A stretch of 64,000 nucleotides of DNA from contig NZ_BLIZ01000001.1 in NCBI RefSeq assembly GCF_019972315.1, positions 3,075,521-3,139,520 on the forward strand, in the 5' to 3' direction. The notes beneath the pieces are model-generated. The model was not told the origin of the DNA and searched no databases. It was given only the letters and a program-made list of their open reading frames with translations. Origin of the DNA: Geobacter sp. AOG1 (GTDB taxonomy: Bacteria; Desulfobacterota; Desulfuromonadia; Geobacterales; Geobacteraceae). Below are positions 50,352 through 61,004 of this stretch, piece after piece. The first letter of the stretch is position 1. Every line of letters begins with the position of its first letter. A program made the position numbers and the translations under genes.

Positions 50352-51392
50352 CTAACCGGTCGCCTGATCCTGCAATGGCTCGCGCTGTTGTACGGTAATT
50401 GGGTAATTTGCCTGGAGCTTTTCCGCCATTCGCTCATTCACCCCTTTTTCTACGAATTCATGGGCAAACCGGATGGCATTCTTTATCGCCTTGGCATTGG
50501 AGCCGCCATGACTAATCATGCCGACGCCGTTGATGCCAAGGAGCGGCGCGCCGCCGTACTCGGCATAATCCACCTTCTTTTTGAAATTGTTGAACGCTTT
50601 GCGGGCGAGGAGGTAACCGACCCGGGCAATCAAGCTCTGCTTGAATTCATCCTTGAGCATCTTCCCCACCGCCTCGGCGAGCCCCTCTGACAGCTTCAGC
50701 ACCACGTTGCCGACAAAACCGTCACAGACCACTACGTCCACGAGACCGTAAAAGATGTCACGCCCTTCCACATAGCCAGCATAATCAAAGGGTATCTTTT
50801 TCAGGATGGCGGTGGTTTCCCGGGTCAGGTCGTTCCCTTTACTCTCCTCTTCACCGTTGGAAAGCAGGCCGATGCGGGGGGTGGCAATCCCCATCACGGA
50901 ACGTGCGTACACCTCCCCCATGATGGCAAACTGGACAAGGTTGAGCGGTTTGCAATCCACATTCCCCCCCACATCCAGCACCAGTGTGCGATCGCGCAGC
51001 GTGGGGAAAACTTGGGCTATGGCCGGTCGGTCAATACCGGGAAGGCGCTTGAGTACGAACATCCCTGCCGCCATGGTCGCACCGGAGTTGCCGGCACTCA
51101 CCACTGCAGCCGCTTTTCCTGCCTTCACCAGTTCAAAGGCGACCCGGATGGAAGAGTCTTTTTTCTTCCTTACGGCATCCGACGGTGAATCGTGCATCCC
51201 CACAACTTCGCTTGCGTGGTGTACAACGATATCAAGCCCCTTGCAATCGTGTTTTGCAAGTTCTTGACGAAGCCTGTCGGTATCGCCCACCAGAGTAACG
51301 GGAATGCCAAATTCCCTCACAGCGGCTACAGCCCCTTCAACTTCGACAACCGGAGCGTTATCGCCACCCATCGCATCAACAGCAACTCTCAT
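50352..51392 (-). CDS. plsX: Phosphate acyltransferase PlsX
   Basis: Makes acyl-phosphate from acyl-ACP, feeding PlsY in phospholipid synthesis. 346 residues, starting [33 protein letters not shown] and [16 protein letters not shown] are family motifs. ATG 51392 has AGGGG upstream. The order rpmF-plsX-fabH-fabD is widely conserved. Confidence 0.97.
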   Translation of the reverse strand: MRVAVDAMGGDNAPVVEVEGAVAAVREFGIPVTLVGDTDRLRQELAKHDCKGLDIVVHHASEVVGMHDSPSDAVRKKKDSSIRVAFELVKAGKAAAVVSAGNSGATMAAGMFVLKRLPGIDRPAIAQVFPTLRDRTLVLDVGGNVDCKPLNLVQFAIMGEVYARSVMGIATPRIGLLSNGEEESKGNDLTRETTAILKKIPFDYAGYVEGRDIFYGLVDVVVCDGFVGNVVLKLSEGLAEAVGKMLKDEFKQSLIARVGYLLARKAFNNFKKKVDYAEYGGAPLLGINGVGMISHGGSNAKAIKNAIRFAHEFVEKGVNERMAEKLQANYPITVQQREPLQDQATG

Positions 51393-51440
51393 ATGACCCC
51401 TAGGCATGGCTGTCCGGCCGGGAGGGCCGGGACAACAAAC

Positions 51441-51623
51441 TTACAGATCTTCTGCCTTCAGAACTTCTTTGCCTTTATAGGTGCCGCAGGAAGGACAGGC
51501 ACGGTGGGGAAGTTTGGGGGCCTTGCACTGGGGGCAGGTCGAAGCATTGGGCGGGGTAAGGAAATCATGTGCCCTTCTCATATTCTTGCGGGACTTGGAC
51601 GTTTTCTTCTTAGGTACTGCCAT
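51441..51623 (-). CDS. rpmF: Ribosomal protein L32
   Basis: 60-residue large-subunit protein: [20 protein letters not shown] with zinc-ribbon pairs CPQC and [20 protein letters not shown] precedes the ATG. Co-transcribed with the upstream DUF177 gene, 12 bases apart, as in most bacteria. Confidence 0.98.
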   Translation of the reverse strand: MAVPKKKTSKSRKNMRRAHDFLTPPNASTCPQCKAPKLPHRACPSCGTYKGKEVLKAEDL

Positions 51624-51635
51624 GGTAGTTCTCCT

Positions 51636-52175
51636 TTACTTTTCTGCCTTGAAGTTCTTCAAGGCGCTGAATTTCGGATTAATGCCCTGCCGGTCGCAGC
51701 CGCATTCGGCCACATTCAGGTCTGCACCACAGTTGCCACAAAGCCCCCGGCAATCCTCCCGGCAAAGAGGCTTGAAGGGAATTGCCAGCAGCACCTGCTC
51801 GGCAATCTCGGCGGAAAAATCTATTTCTTCCCCTTCATAGGTAGCCGATATGAGATCTTCCTCGGCCAGTTCAACCTCTTCTTCGTCCTGAGGCAGCCCT
51901 GTGTCCTTTGAATAGAAGATGGTAAATGCCGACGCCACATCATGCACGGTTTCACCAAGACAGCGGGAACACCCCATACCAACGGAAGTTGCCACGCTAC
52001 CATGAACCCTTATATGGTCATATTCCCTGATGATGGTGAGGCTTACGGAGAGCGGCTTCACAAAACGGCATTCGCCGGCCGTCTCCATTGCATGCAGGGT
52101 CGGGTAATCGACGACCTGCTCCTCACCGACAAGCACCAGCTCTTTGTCTTTTATGTCATGTACGCGAATTTTCAC
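51636..52175 (-). CDS. YceD/DUF177 family protein
   Basis: 179 residues; first gene of the rpmF-plsX-fab operon. DUF177 proteins have been linked to 23S rRNA accumulation, and to a possible role in ribosome assembly in plants and bacteria. Cys pairs are seen in GCSRCLGETVHD and in CREDCRGLCGNCGADLN with CGCD, which may bind zinc. The start at 52175 is 28 bases behind a strong promoter. Confidence 0.92.
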   Translation of the reverse strand: MKIRVHDIKDKELVLVGEEQVVDYPTLHAMETAGECRFVKPLSVSLTIIREYDHIRVHGSVATSVGMGCSRCLGETVHDVASAFTIFYSKDTGLPQDEEEVELAEEDLISATYEGEEIDFSAEIAEQVLLAIPFKPLCREDCRGLCGNCGADLNVAECGCDRQGINPKFSALKNFKAEK

Positions 52176-52209
52176 TTAATAACCCGTAGCGCCGCATCCA
52201 AAGCTTTCC

Positions 52210-52237
52210 AGTATATAGATGGGGAAGTTTTTGTCAA
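52210..52237 (-). promoter_or_regulatory. Promoter of the DUF177-rpmF-plsX-fab operon
   Basis: On the minus strand TTGACA (52237-52232), a 16-base spacer and TATACT (52215-52210). It starts transcription about 28 bases before the first gene. Confidence 0.75.
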
Positions 52238-52487
52238 GGAAAATCAGTCACTAGGGTATGCCAAGTCCCCAGTTGCGGGCACATTTCTAATACCCTATTC
52301 ACCCGTAATTTGCAAGAAGAAAGGATGTCGTCCTCGACGCCTGGCAAACCACTGTTTGTCTCACATCGTGGAGCAATAAAAATCAGAACCAGCCGGCAAG
52401 AAGGGGGCGACATAGACATGCGGAAACGTGCGTTGAGTAACCTCCGACGAAGCCATCAGCCCAGTTGTTTGATTACGACGCGGGCCA
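52238..52487. other. Intergenic stretch with no supported gene
   Basis: Between the fab operon promoter and a small membrane protein gene. Short frames on both strands lack ribosome sites and family likeness. I see no hairpin terminator. Confidence 0.5.
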
Positions 52488-52838
52488 TCAGATGATTATT
52501 GTCTCACCCGGTCTGAGCGGAGGTTGATGAGGTGAATTGATACTTCGGAAGAAAAGGGCAAAAAAAAGCGCTATAGCTGCAACGAGAACCAGAATGGTGC
52601 GTGCGAGCCTCACGCGATTGTCCGTCCCACTGCGGAGTACTCCTGCAAGGGCAATCATGATTCCCAGACCACTGCAAAGGCCACCACAAAAGAGTCCGAG
52701 CGCAATAAAACGTTTCTGTCCCGAGACCGTGAGTGAAAGAAGCTGGGTGACGTCGTTGTTGAAGAACGTGGCGAGAGTAATGGCGACTATGCCGGCAATT
52801 ATCAGGTTCAGACCCGACTTGACAGTACGTGTGTTCAT
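52488..52838 (-). CDS. Small membrane protein of unknown function
   Basis: 116 residues with three hydrophobic helices at about 10-30 (LNLIIAGIVAITLATFF), 45-68 (ALGLFCGGLCSGLGIMIALAG) and 80-98 (TILVLVAAIALFFALFF), and a short Pro-rich tail. I do not recognise the family. It follows the threonylcarbamoyl-AMP synthase gene by 16 bases and may end that unit. Coding status is supported by composition and the adjacent gene only. Confidence 0.65.
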   Translation of the reverse strand: MNTRTVKSGLNLIIAGIVAITLATFFNNDVTQLLSLTVSGQKRFIALGLFCGGLCSGLGIMIALAGVLRSGTDNRVRLARTILVLVAAIALFFALFFRSINSPHQPPLRPGETIII

Positions 52839-52854
52839 GTAATGAGGCAGCCTT

Positions 52855-53463
52855 TCAAACGCACCAGCTCACGTCCCCCATCCCCTTGCGAAGCACTTCG
52901 GGGACACCACCCACCAGGCTGACTACCGAACTCACCTCGGCTGACAGGAACCCCCCGTCGACAATGAGGTCGAGCTGCTTCCCCATAGACTGTTCGACGA
53001 GGAAGGGATCGCCTATCGGTTCTTCACCCGAAAGGTTGGCACTGGTGGTAATGATGGGATGACCGAGCTTCTGTACCAGGGAGAGGCAGATCGGATTGTC
53101 GGGAATCCTGATCCCGACGGTCTTCTGTTTGGTCTGCACGAGATCGGGAACAATGGAGGAGGCTTCCATGACGAAGGTATAGGGGCCCGGCAGGAGGCGC
53201 TTCATAACCTTGAAGGCATAATTGCTCACCTTGGCATAGCGGGCAACTTCGGAGAGATCGGAACATATGAACGAAAAGGGTTTTTTCTTCTCACGCTGCT
53301 TGAGGAGGTATATCCGCTCGATCCCCTTTTTGTTGAAGATACTGCAACCGATGCCGTAGGTCGTGTCGGTGGGATAGGCAATGATGCCTCCACTCTCCAG
53401 CACCTCTACAACCTTGGCAATCAGCCGTTCCTGCGGATTATCCGGATTTATCGCCAGTAGCAT
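52855..53463 (-). CDS. Threonylcarbamoyl-AMP synthase (Sua5/YrdC/YciO family)
   Basis: Makes threonylcarbamoyl-AMP for the t6A37 tRNA modification, or is a YciO-type paralog. 202 residues: GGIIAYPTDTTYGIGCSIFNKKG split over the N-terminal substrate site, LKQREKKKPFSFICSDLSEV and TTSANLSGEEPIGDP. ATG 53463 begins MLLAINPDN; the longer frame adds unlike residues and overlaps the aminopeptidase gene. The stop of the aminopeptidase is two bases upstream. Confidence 0.92.
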   Translation of the reverse strand: MLLAINPDNPQERLIAKVVEVLESGGIIAYPTDTTYGIGCSIFNKKGIERIYLLKQREKKKPFSFICSDLSEVARYAKVSNYAFKVMKRLLPGPYTFVMEASSIVPDLVQTKQKTVGIRIPDNPICLSLVQKLGHPIITTSANLSGEEPIGDPFLVEQSMGKQLDLIVDGGFLSAEVSSVVSLVGGVPEVLRKGMGDVSWCV

Positions 53464-53464
53464 G

Positions 53465-54568
53465 TCAATCACGCGGGTTGAGGTCGAGCAGGCTCTTGTG
53501 CACGAACCGGCCATCCTTCTGGATAAGGGTAGTGTCGAACCATATCTCCCCGTCCCCCTTGAGCAGCTTCACCATGTCCCAGTGGACTGCCGAGCGGTTG
53601 CCGTTGTCACACTCGTCGTAACACTGGGCGGGAGTAAAATGGATCGAGCCGAAAATCTTCTCGTCGAAGAGGATGTTCCTCATCGGCTCCGTAATGCCGG
53701 GGTTCACGCCAATGGCAAACTCACCGACATAGCGGGCACCGGGATCGGTATCGAGAATCCTGTTGAGCTCCCCGTCCATGCCGGGGGATGTGGCTTTGAC
53801 GATCTTCCCCTTGCGGAACTCCAGCCGGACAGAAGTAAACTCCTTCCCCTGGTACAGGGTGGGGCAGTTGTAGGTGATATGCCCTTCCACCGATTCCTTG
53901 ACCGGTGCGGTGAATACCTCGCCGTCAGGTATGTTGAACCGCCCGTCGCACTTGATGCCGGGAAGTCCCTTGATGCTGAAGGAAAGATCGGTATCGGATG
54001 CAACGATCCGGACCCGGTCGGCCTTGTCCATCAGCTTCTTCAGCTTGTCCTGTTTCCGCGACTCCTGCGACCAATCGATACAGCAGGCAGCGAAGAGGTA
54101 ATCCTCGTACTCCTCCAGGCTCATCTTGGCTTCCTGGGCAGCACCGTGGGTTGGATACCGGGTGATGACCCAGCGGGTGTGCTCGACCCGCCAGTCGCTG
54201 ATCGGCCTGACCACCTTGGCGTACTCGATCATCCCCTCCTGCCGCGCCTTGGCCAGGGCCATGGAATTGTCGCCGGCGGAGATGGCGATAAAGACGTTCA
54301 CCTTTTTCATGAAGTCGAGCTTGTGCTGGGGGAAATAGGTCAACTGCTCCCTGCTGGCACGGTTATAGAAATGGCGGCTCAGTTCGGGAAGGGAAAAATC
54401 GTACTCCACATAGCGAGCCCCCTTGCCGAGACACTGGAGGTAAAGCTCCTTGACGAGTGGTGCCGCCTCGAAGCCACTGGCGCTGATAAGCACCACATCA
54501 CCCTTTTTCACCCGGGTGGAATAGTTGACCAGAACTTCTGCCAGCCTGGCAATCCGCGGATCATTCAT
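53465..54568 (-). CDS. M29-family aminopeptidase
   Basis: Metal-dependent aminopeptidase of the thermophilic (AmpS/PepS) family, 367 residues. Family motifs include EFRKGKIVKATSPGMD, GEFAIGVNPGI, and the metal-ligand region SAVHWDMV with FDEKIFGSIHF. The DPGARYVGE stretch matches the usual EGARRLGE position. ATG 54568 has AAGGA six bases upstream, better than the ATG two codons earlier. Cytoplasmic peptide turnover is inferred. Confidence 0.88.
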   Translation of the reverse strand: MNDPRIARLAEVLVNYSTRVKKGDVVLISASGFEAAPLVKELYLQCLGKGARYVEYDFSLPELSRHFYNRASREQLTYFPQHKLDFMKKVNVFIAISAGDNSMALAKARQEGMIEYAKVVRPISDWRVEHTRWVITRYPTHGAAQEAKMSLEEYEDYLFAACCIDWSQESRKQDKLKKLMDKADRVRIVASDTDLSFSIKGLPGIKCDGRFNIPDGEVFTAPVKESVEGHITYNCPTLYQGKEFTSVRLEFRKGKIVKATSPGMDGELNRILDTDPGARYVGEFAIGVNPGITEPMRNILFDEKIFGSIHFTPAQCYDECDNGNRSAVHWDMVKLLKGDGEIWFDTTLIQKDGRFVHKSLLDLNPRD

Positions 54569-54617
54569 CGTCATTCCTTTTCATGCAAAAGTGAACAGCC
54601 CTGGCAAATTCACACCG

Positions 54618-55085
54618 TCATCGCCCCGTATGACCGAAACCACCGTCACCACGACGGGTCTCGTCAAGGTCGTTGACCTCTACCAATAACGCGCGGCAGA
54701 CTTGCGCCACCACCAGTTGGGCGATCCGTTCGCCACTCTTTATAGTGAACGGATCGATACCGTGGTTGATGACAATCACCCCGATCTCTCCACGATAATC
54801 CGCGTCGATGGTGCCGGGGGAATTGACCAAGGCGATGCCGTGCCTGAGGGCCAGACCGCTCCGGGGGCGCACCTGAGCTTCGTACCCGGCAGGAAGGGCA
54901 ATGGCGATGCCGGTAGTAACGAGGAAGCGCTCCCCTGGTCGGAGCACCACGTCAGCGGCCAAATCTGCATAGAGGTCCATGCCGGCGGCATGATGGGTCA
55001 TGTAGTGGGGGAGAGGATTGCCCCCCCCCCTCACCCGCTTGATCCGTACCGGAATTTTCGTTGAATCGTCGGTCATCGGAGGCAT
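54618..55085 (-). CDS. dut: dUTP diphosphatase
   Basis: Hydrolyses dUTP to dUMP and PPi, keeping uracil out of DNA. 155 residues with the five trimeric dUTPase motifs: [42 protein letters not shown] and [11 protein letters not shown]. Near residue 20 the gene holds an uninterrupted run of ten G (55021-55030 on the plus strand read as C), encoding Arg-Gly-Gly-Gly. The start may be ATG 55085 or 55076; neither has a clear ribosome site. The upstream M16 gene stops right at the start. Confidence 0.96.
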   Translation of the reverse strand: MPPMTDDSTKIPVRIKRVRGGGNPLPHYMTHHAAGMDLYADLAADVVLRPGERFLVTTGIAIALPAGYEAQVRPRSGLALRHGIALVNSPGTIDADYRGEIGVIVINHGIDPFTIKSGERIAQLVVAQVCRALLVEVNDLDETRRGDGGFGHTGR

Positions 55086-56342
55086 CTAGAGCGTGATATC
55101 CGCGGTCGTAAGGTTAACGTCGTCCAGCTTCCCCATCATTTCCAGAGTAAAGCTGGCATCATCGAGGAATTCATGGCTTAGTTGGAGCAGGCTTTCCAAG
55201 GTGACCCGGTCGAAACCGTCCATGATTTCGGCTATAGGCTGGTAGCATCCGAAATAGATCTCGTTTTTTGCCAGCTTTGACATGCGGTTGTCGCTGCTTT
55301 CAAGGGAAAGGAGAAGGTTCCCCTTCAATTGTTCGCGAGCAGAATCCAGTTCAACCTGTGAAACCGGTTCCTCTTTCAGGCGTCTGAGTTCACGCAGGAT
55401 GATCTCCAGCACATCCGTACAGCGCTCACGGCTCGTCCCGGCATAAATGACCAGGGAACCGGCATCGGAATGGGAAGCCATGTATGAATAGATGGAGTAG
55501 ACAAGGCCGAGTTTCTCCCGTACCTCCTGGAACAGGCGTGAACTCATGCTCCCTCCCAGGATGGTGTTGAGGATAAAGGCGGAGAACCGCTGAGGGTGGT
55601 TCTGGGCCGGGCCACGGCTCCCGAGGCAAATGTGTACCTGCTCAAGCTCTCTGTGGATAAGTTCTACCTTTTTCTCATAGACCGGTTGCTGGCAATCAGT
55701 CCGTCCGCTCCCTCCGGCGATGGCAGTGAAAAGGCCGTTCAGCAGTTCGAGAAGCTTTTTATGGCTGACATTGCCGGCGGCGGTAACAATAATGTCCTCC
55801 GCCCGGTACATCGTATCCTTGTAGTCGACAATCGATGAGCGGGTAAGGCCGTTGACGCTCTCCTCGCTGCCGATGATGGACATGCCAAGGGGATGACCAC
55901 GCCAGAAATTCTGGTGGAACAGGTCGTGAATGTAATCGTCCGGATTATCCTCCAGCATGCCGATCTCCTGGAGAATGACCTTGCGTTCCTTTTCTATCTC
56001 ATCGCTGTCGAAACGGGAATTAAGGAAGATATCGGCCAGAAGGTCAATAGCCCGGGGGAGAAACGCGTCGAGCACCTTGGCATAGTAGCAGACGTATTCG
56101 CGGCTAGTAAAGGCGTTCAGCACCCCTCCCATCGAATCTATCTCCCGGGCAATATCCAAGGCACTGCGATGTTCCGTCCCCTTGAACATGAGATGTTCGA
56201 TGAAATGGGCGACGCCGTTCAGACCAGGAAGCTCATGGCGGGAACCGTTGGCCACCCAGATGCCGATGGAAACGGAATGGGCGTGGGGCATCTGCTCGGT
56301 AATAACCCGGATGCCGCTATCCAGAATGGTTTTATTGATCAT
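55086..56342 (-). CDS. M16-family zinc peptidase
   Basis: 418 residues, inverzincin type: the zinc motif HFIEH (HxxEH) is in NGVAHFIEHLMFKG, with the distal Glu in the following helix. The C-terminal half carries the R/Y substrate-binding region (LGLVYSIYSY). Relatives (processing-peptidase-like, YmxG/PqqL) are commonly encoded next to pnp and dut. Its physiological substrate is unknown. Just upstream of dut with no gap. Confidence 0.94.
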   Translation of the reverse strand: MINKTILDSGIRVITEQMPHAHSVSIGIWVANGSRHELPGLNGVAHFIEHLMFKGTEHRSALDIAREIDSMGGVLNAFTSREYVCYYAKVLDAFLPRAIDLLADIFLNSRFDSDEIEKERKVILQEIGMLEDNPDDYIHDLFHQNFWRGHPLGMSIIGSEESVNGLTRSSIVDYKDTMYRAEDIIVTAAGNVSHKKLLELLNGLFTAIAGGSGRTDCQQPVYEKKVELIHRELEQVHICLGSRGPAQNHPQRFSAFILNTILGGSMSSRLFQEVREKLGLVYSIYSYMASHSDAGSLVIYAGTSRERCTDVLEIILRELRRLKEEPVSQVELDSAREQLKGNLLLSLESSDNRMSKLAKNEIYFGCYQPIAEIMDGFDRVTLESLLQLSHEFLDDASFTLEMMGKLDDVNLTTADITL

Positions 56343-56409
56343 AGGTCTACTATACCGTGTAACGGATAAATTTCCACGCGGTCAATGGATACGTCCCCGC
56401 CGTTAACCG

Positions 56410-56443
56410 AAAAAAGAGGCGGCGATATGCATCGCCGCCTCTT
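56410..56443 (-). terminator. Intrinsic terminator after pnp
   Basis: On the minus strand GAGGCGGCGAT/ATCGCCGCCTC, an 11-bp stem, followed by TTTTTTC. Confidence 0.9.
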
Positions 56444-56474
56444 CCTGTCAACTTCCGGGCGGAGTGCCGGCGGT

Positions 56475-58568
56475 TCAGTTTTCCGGCAGGGTTGCCCCAA
56501 GGGCTTCCTTGCGGGAGAGTTTGATTTTCCCCTGCTTGTCTATACCGATACACTTGACGAGGACCTTGTCCCCTTCGTTCAGGATATCGGTGACGTTCTT
56601 GACTCGCTCTTTGTCCAGTTCGGAGATGTGCACCAGACCATCGGTTCCCGGGAAAATCTCCACGAAGGCGCCGAACTCCATGACCTTTCTGACAGTCCCC
56701 ATGTAGAGTTTGCCTTCTTCAGCCTCGGCGGTCAGGTCCCGGATCATCTTGATGGCCAGGTCGCAGGCGGCCTTGTCGTGGCTCGCGATGTTGATCTTGC
56801 CGCTATCCTCGATGTCGATGGAAACGCCAGTCGCCTCGGTGATCCCGCGAATGTTCTTGCCGCCGGAACCGATGACGTCGCGGATCTTGTCGGTCTTTAC
56901 CCAGATGGTGGTGATGCGCGGTGCGTAGGTTGAAAGGTCGGGACGTGATGCGGAAAGGGTCTCCGCCATCTTGCCAAGTATATGGAGCCGTCCTTCCCGG
57001 GCCTGGGCGAGGGCCTTCTTCATGATCTCCTTGGAAACGCCGGTAATCTTGATGTCCATCTGGAGGGCGGTGACACCTTCGGCAGTGCCGGCTACCTTGA
57101 AGTCCATGTCCCCCAGGTGGTCCTCGTCACCGAGGATGTCGGAGAGGATGGCAACATCGTCCCCTTCTTTTATGAGCCCCATGGCGATGCCGGCCACCGG
57201 AGCGCATATGGGGATACCGGCATCCATCATGGACAGGGACCCGCCGCAGACCGTGGCCATAGACGAGGAACCGTTGCTCTCCAGGGTATCGGAAACGATA
57301 CGGATGGTGTAGGGAAAGTCATCGTGCTTGGGAAGTACCCGTGCCAAGGCCCGTTCGGCAAGGGCGCCGTGGCCGATCTCGCGGCGGCCAGGTCCGAGCC
57401 GGAAACTCGTTTCACCCACCGAGAACGGCGGGAAGTTGTAGTGAAGGAGAAAACGCTTCTTGCTTTCACCGTAGAGTGAATCGATCCGTTGTTCGTCGCT
57501 GGAGGTCCCGAGAGTAGCAGCAACCAGGGCCTGAGTCTCACCCCGGGTGAAGAGCGCCGAGCCATGGGCACGGGGGAGCAGGCTGGCCTCGGTCGTAATC
57601 GGCCGGATGGTCTTAGTGTCCCGCCCATCGATCCGCTCGCCGTCCTTGATGATATGCTCGCGCACCAGGATGTATTCGAAATCGCCGAGGATTCCCTTGA
57701 TTTCCTTCGCGCGCCCCTCGTAGTCGGGGAGCAGCGCCTCCAGAACCTCACCGGTAATGGCATCGATCCGGTCGTGACGCTCACCCTTGGTCTTGATCCT
57801 GACGGCTTCCTTCATCTTTGCGTAGGCCAGGTCGGAAACACGGGCCCTGAGAGCCTCGTCAACTACCGGGGGAGTGATCTCCCGCTTGGGGACGCCAGCT
57901 TTCTTCTTCAACTCTTCCTGAGCAGCCAGGATGGGCTGAACTGCGGCATGACCGAAAAAGATCGCCTCCAGCATGACTTCTTCGGGTACGATCGCCGCAC
58001 CACCTTCTACCATGCAGATGGCATCTTTACTGGCTGCGACGACGATCTCGATGTCGCTCATTTCCAGCTGCTCTGCAGTCGGGTTGGCCACGAATTCCCC
58101 ATCGACCCGGCCCACCTTCACACCTGCGATGGGGCCGAAGAAGGGGATATCGGAGACTTCCAGGGCGGCTGAGGCGCCGATCATGGAAAGGATACTGGGG
58201 TCGTTGTCCTTGTCCGCAGAGATGACCGTGGCCATGATCTGGGTGTCGTTGAGGAAGTTCTCGGGGAAAAGCGGCCGGATCGGCCGGTCGATGAGCCGGC
58301 AGGTGAGGGTCTCATTGTCCGACGGGCGTGCTTCGCGCTTGAAGAAGCCACCGGGGATCTTACCTCCCGCATAGGCCTTCTCCTGATAATTGACAGTCAG
58401 GGGGAAGAAATCCTGCCCCTCCTTCGCCGTCTTGGTCGCCACCGCCGTCACCAGCACCATGGTGTCGCCACAACTCACGACCACCGCGCCGTTGGCCTGC
58501 TTTGCCATCTTGCCGGTAGCGATGGTTATGGTCCTGCCACTGAATTCTACCTGTACTTTTTGTTCCAT
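56475..58568 (-). CDS. pnp: Polynucleotide phosphorylase
   Basis: 3'-5' phosphorolytic RNase of the degradosome. 697 residues: two RNase PH domains ([20 protein letters not shown] in the first, [19 protein letters not shown] in the second), then KH ([15 protein letters not shown]) and S1 ([19 protein letters not shown]) domains. ATG 58568 begins [11 protein letters not shown]; longer frames reach into the rpsO terminator. Follows rpsO as in E. coli, suggesting the same post-transcriptional control. Confidence 0.98.
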   Translation of the reverse strand: MEQKVQVEFSGRTITIATGKMAKQANGAVVVSCGDTMVLVTAVATKTAKEGQDFFPLTVNYQEKAYAGGKIPGGFFKREARPSDNETLTCRLIDRPIRPLFPENFLNDTQIMATVISADKDNDPSILSMIGASAALEVSDIPFFGPIAGVKVGRVDGEFVANPTAEQLEMSDIEIVVAASKDAICMVEGGAAIVPEEVMLEAIFFGHAAVQPILAAQEELKKKAGVPKREITPPVVDEALRARVSDLAYAKMKEAVRIKTKGERHDRIDAITGEVLEALLPDYEGRAKEIKGILGDFEYILVREHIIKDGERIDGRDTKTIRPITTEASLLPRAHGSALFTRGETQALVAATLGTSSDEQRIDSLYGESKKRFLLHYNFPPFSVGETSFRLGPGRREIGHGALAERALARVLPKHDDFPYTIRIVSDTLESNGSSSMATVCGGSLSMMDAGIPICAPVAGIAMGLIKEGDDVAILSDILGDEDHLGDMDFKVAGTAEGVTALQMDIKITGVSKEIMKKALAQAREGRLHILGKMAETLSASRPDLSTYAPRITTIWVKTDKIRDVIGSGGKNIRGITEATGVSIDIEDSGKINIASHDKAACDLAIKMIRDLTAEAEEGKLYMGTVRKVMEFGAFVEIFPGTDGLVHISELDKERVKNVTDILNEGDKVLVKCIGIDKQGKIKLSRKEALGATLPEN

Positions 58569-58695
58569 CTTGTTACGGTCTCCTCTAGCCTTGATTGTTG
58601 GCAGTTGGGGCCGTCGATGCAACAGCAAAACCTGCCGGCTTGGCTGCTCGATCCACGCCCCCAACAAAATAAATGGGCCTTGCAGCCCATTGGTG

Positions 58696-58748
58696 AAAAA
58701 AAGCAAAGGCAATATATCCCTGACAGACGCCAGAGATATACTGCCTTT
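58696..58748 (-). terminator. Hairpin terminator between rpsO and pnp
   Basis: Minus strand: AAAGGCAGTATATC pairs with GATATATTGCCTTT (one mismatch), then GCTTTTTTT. In other bacteria the rpsO-pnp gap holds a terminator and an RNase III site. Confidence 0.8.
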
Positions 58749-58750
58749 TC

Positions 58751-59017
58751 TTACCTTCTTATGCCGAGTTTCTCGATGACGACCTTGTATCTTTCCACAT
58801 CTTTGCTTTTCAGGTAATCGAGGAGCCGTCGTCTCTGGCCGACAATCTTCAGCAGACCGCGGCGGCTGTGGTGATCCTTCTTGTGAATCTTGAAATGCTC
58901 GGTCAGGTACGTGATCCGCTCGGTCAGAATGGCAATCTGCACTTCAGGAGACCCGGTGTCGCTGTCATGCAGCTTATAGGTATTGATAATTTCCTGCTTT
59001 TTCTGGGTTACCAGCAT
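58751..59017 (-). CDS. rpsO: Ribosomal protein S15
   Basis: 88 residues, standard S15: [53 protein letters not shown] and [15 protein letters not shown] 59017 has AAAGGGGG upstream; a longer frame adds nine unlike residues. S15 often represses its own mRNA. Confidence 0.98.
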   Translation of the reverse strand: MLVTQKKQEIINTYKLHDSDTGSPEVQIAILTERITYLTEHFKIHKKDHHSRRGLLKIVGQRRRLLDYLKSKDVERYKVVIEKLGIRR

Positions 59018-59139
59018 CTGGTCACACCCCCTTTCATCGTTCATAGTAGTTGAATATAATCAACGGCCCGGTCAGGCATCGTTGTTTTTCGGTGCATCAA
59101 GTCTTTTACCACAAAGACCGGTACATGTAAAGGGCAAAC

Positions 59140-60051
59140 CTAGTGAAACACTCTCAAAAGCCGCTGGATTTGTGCGTGTCTTCCGCCATCCGCTACTGCA
59201 GCTTCGGCCACCGCCACCAGTCGCCCCCCGTGGGAGAGCCGCACCCGGCCACCAGACAGTGTCACGTCCCGGCCGGTTTCCAGGTCGTCGCCATCGGGAA
59301 CGATCCCGTTGCCGATCTTTGCCGCCCCCCGTTCAGTCAGCGGGAATTCCGGTAACGGCGAAAGTGCCGCCAGCGGGGAAACAACCAAGGAATCAAGCTT
59401 GCCGGACGCTGCCGCCTCTGCCAGTTGTTCGAGGGTCACGGTATCCGCGATGACAAAAGGTCCACTACGGGTTCGCCGCAGTTCGCGGAGATGGGCACCA
59501 CAGCCAAGGCGTTCGCCGATATCGGCTGCCAAAGTCCTCACGTAGGTGCCGCGAGAACAGCTAACGGAAAAGACAACGTCGGGAAGCTCAATCCGTTCGA
59601 GGACCAAGGAGAATATCTCGATGTCCCGCGGTTGACGCTCGACTTCAGCTCCCTGGCGGGCAAGCTTGTACAGGGGGACACCATTCCGTTTGAGCGCCGA
59701 AAACATTGGGGGTACCTGGCTGATGGCGCCGACAAAGAGCCGGGCAACGGCCTCGATCCGGTCTGGCGTCAACTGGCACCAGTCCCCATGGGAAACCACC
59801 TGACCGGTCAGGTCCTGGGTGTCGGTTGCCTCACCCAGGCGCATGACTGCACGGTATTCCTTGCGCGATTCGTCCAGAAAAGGGATGGCCTTGGTACCCT
59901 CACCCAGGGCGATCGGCAGAACTCCTGTGGCAAAGGGATCAAGCGTCCCGGTATGACCGACCTTCTTCTGGCCCAGGATACGCCGCACCCGGGCGACGAC
60001 GTCGTGGGACGTCATCCCCGCCGGCTTGTCAACGACCAGAAATCCGTCCAT
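59140..60051 (-). CDS. truB: tRNA pseudouridine(55) synthase
   Basis: Forms pseudouridine 55 in the T loop of tRNAs. 303 residues: [20 protein letters not shown], catalytic Asp in [34 protein letters not shown] and [18 protein letters not shown] 60051 starts MDGFLVVDK; two bases after the nrnA stop. Part of the infB-rbfA-nrnA-truB-rpsO-pnp block. Confidence 0.97.
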   Translation of the reverse strand: MDGFLVVDKPAGMTSHDVVARVRRILGQKKVGHTGTLDPFATGVLPIALGEGTKAIPFLDESRKEYRAVMRLGEATDTQDLTGQVVSHGDWCQLTPDRIEAVARLFVGAISQVPPMFSALKRNGVPLYKLARQGAEVERQPRDIEIFSLVLERIELPDVVFSVSCSRGTYVRTLAADIGERLGCGAHLRELRRTRSGPFVIADTVTLEQLAEAAASGKLDSLVVSPLAALSPLPEFPLTERGAAKIGNGIVPDGDDLETGRDVTLSGGRVRLSHGGRLVAVAEAAVADGGRHAQIQRLLRVFH

Positions 60052-60053
60052 GC

Positions 60054-61004
60054 TCACATAACGTGCTGGAGGCGGGCAAAGACGGTCTGTTTCACCTCGT
60101 CCAGCGTCCCGGCCATGTTGCATCCCGCTGCGTTATGATGGCCACCGCCGCCGAAATTGGCAGCCAGTGACGAAACATCAACCTTCCCCTTGGAACGGAA
60201 ACCGACCTTGTAGAATCCCGGATTGATCTCCCGGAAGAAGACCGCCACTTCCACCCCCCGGATCGAGCGGGGATAATTCACGAAACCGTCGGTCAGCTCG
60301 GCATTCGTGCCAGTCTTCTCGTACATGTCCAAGGTAACCGCAATGGCAGCGAGATCGCCGCGCGGCGAAACTTCCAGCGTTGCAAGGGAAAGGGCCAGAA
60401 GCTCCAGTCGCTGGCGGGGCTGGCTTTCATAGAGCTGCTCCGCAATGAACCAGGCATTAACTCCCCGTGCGATCATCTCACCGGAGATGGCGAAGGCCTC
60501 GGGGTTCGAGTTGGAATACCGAAAGGAGCCGGTATCGGTAATAATCGCCGTATAGATGCAGAGGGCCGTATCATAATCGACCTCATGGCCGGCCGCTTTC
60601 ATGATCCGGTATATCAGCGCGCCGGTGGCGCACGCTTGGGAATCGATGAGGTTCAGTGCTCCGAATTCCTCGCAGTTCAGGTGGTGGTCGATATTGATAA
60701 ATTTACTGATCCGCTTGAATCCGGCCAGCTCCTTGCCGGCACGGCGAAACTCCCCCACATCGAGAACGAAGCAGACGTCGAAATCCCGGTCCGGTATGCT
60801 TGAAAGGACGGTGTCCGCCAACGGCAGGAACCGGTAGATGTCAGGAACGGGATCACAGTAGTGGACCGTCACATCCTTGCCGAGCCGTCGCAGATAATTG
60901 GCAAGGGCAAGGGAAGAGCCGACTGCATCGCCGTCGGGGCTTTCGTGGGTGGTGACGAGAAAATTGCTGCCGGCAGCAATTTCCGCGATGATCTGCTCAA
61001 TCAT
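60054..61004 (-). CDS. nrnA: Bifunctional oligoribonuclease/pAp phosphatase (DHH family)
   Basis: Degrades 2-5-mer RNAs and dephosphorylates pAp. 316 residues: [21 protein letters not shown] motif in [14 protein letters not shown], and the C-terminal DHHA1 glycine-rich [15 protein letters not shown]. Overlaps rbfA by eight bases and precedes truB. Some members also cleave pGpG from c-di-GMP turnover. Confidence 0.95.
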   Translation of the reverse strand: MIEQIIAEIAAGSNFLVTTHESPDGDAVGSSLALANYLRRLGKDVTVHYCDPVPDIYRFLPLADTVLSSIPDRDFDVCFVLDVGEFRRAGKELAGFKRISKFINIDHHLNCEEFGALNLIDSQACATGALIYRIMKAAGHEVDYDTALCIYTAIITDTGSFRYSNSNPEAFAISGEMIARGVNAWFIAEQLYESQPRQRLELLALSLATLEVSPRGDLAAIAVTLDMYEKTGTNAELTDGFVNYPRSIRGVEVAVFFREINPGFYKVGFRSKGKVDVSSLAANFGGGGHHNAAGCNMAGTLDEVKQTVFARLQHVM

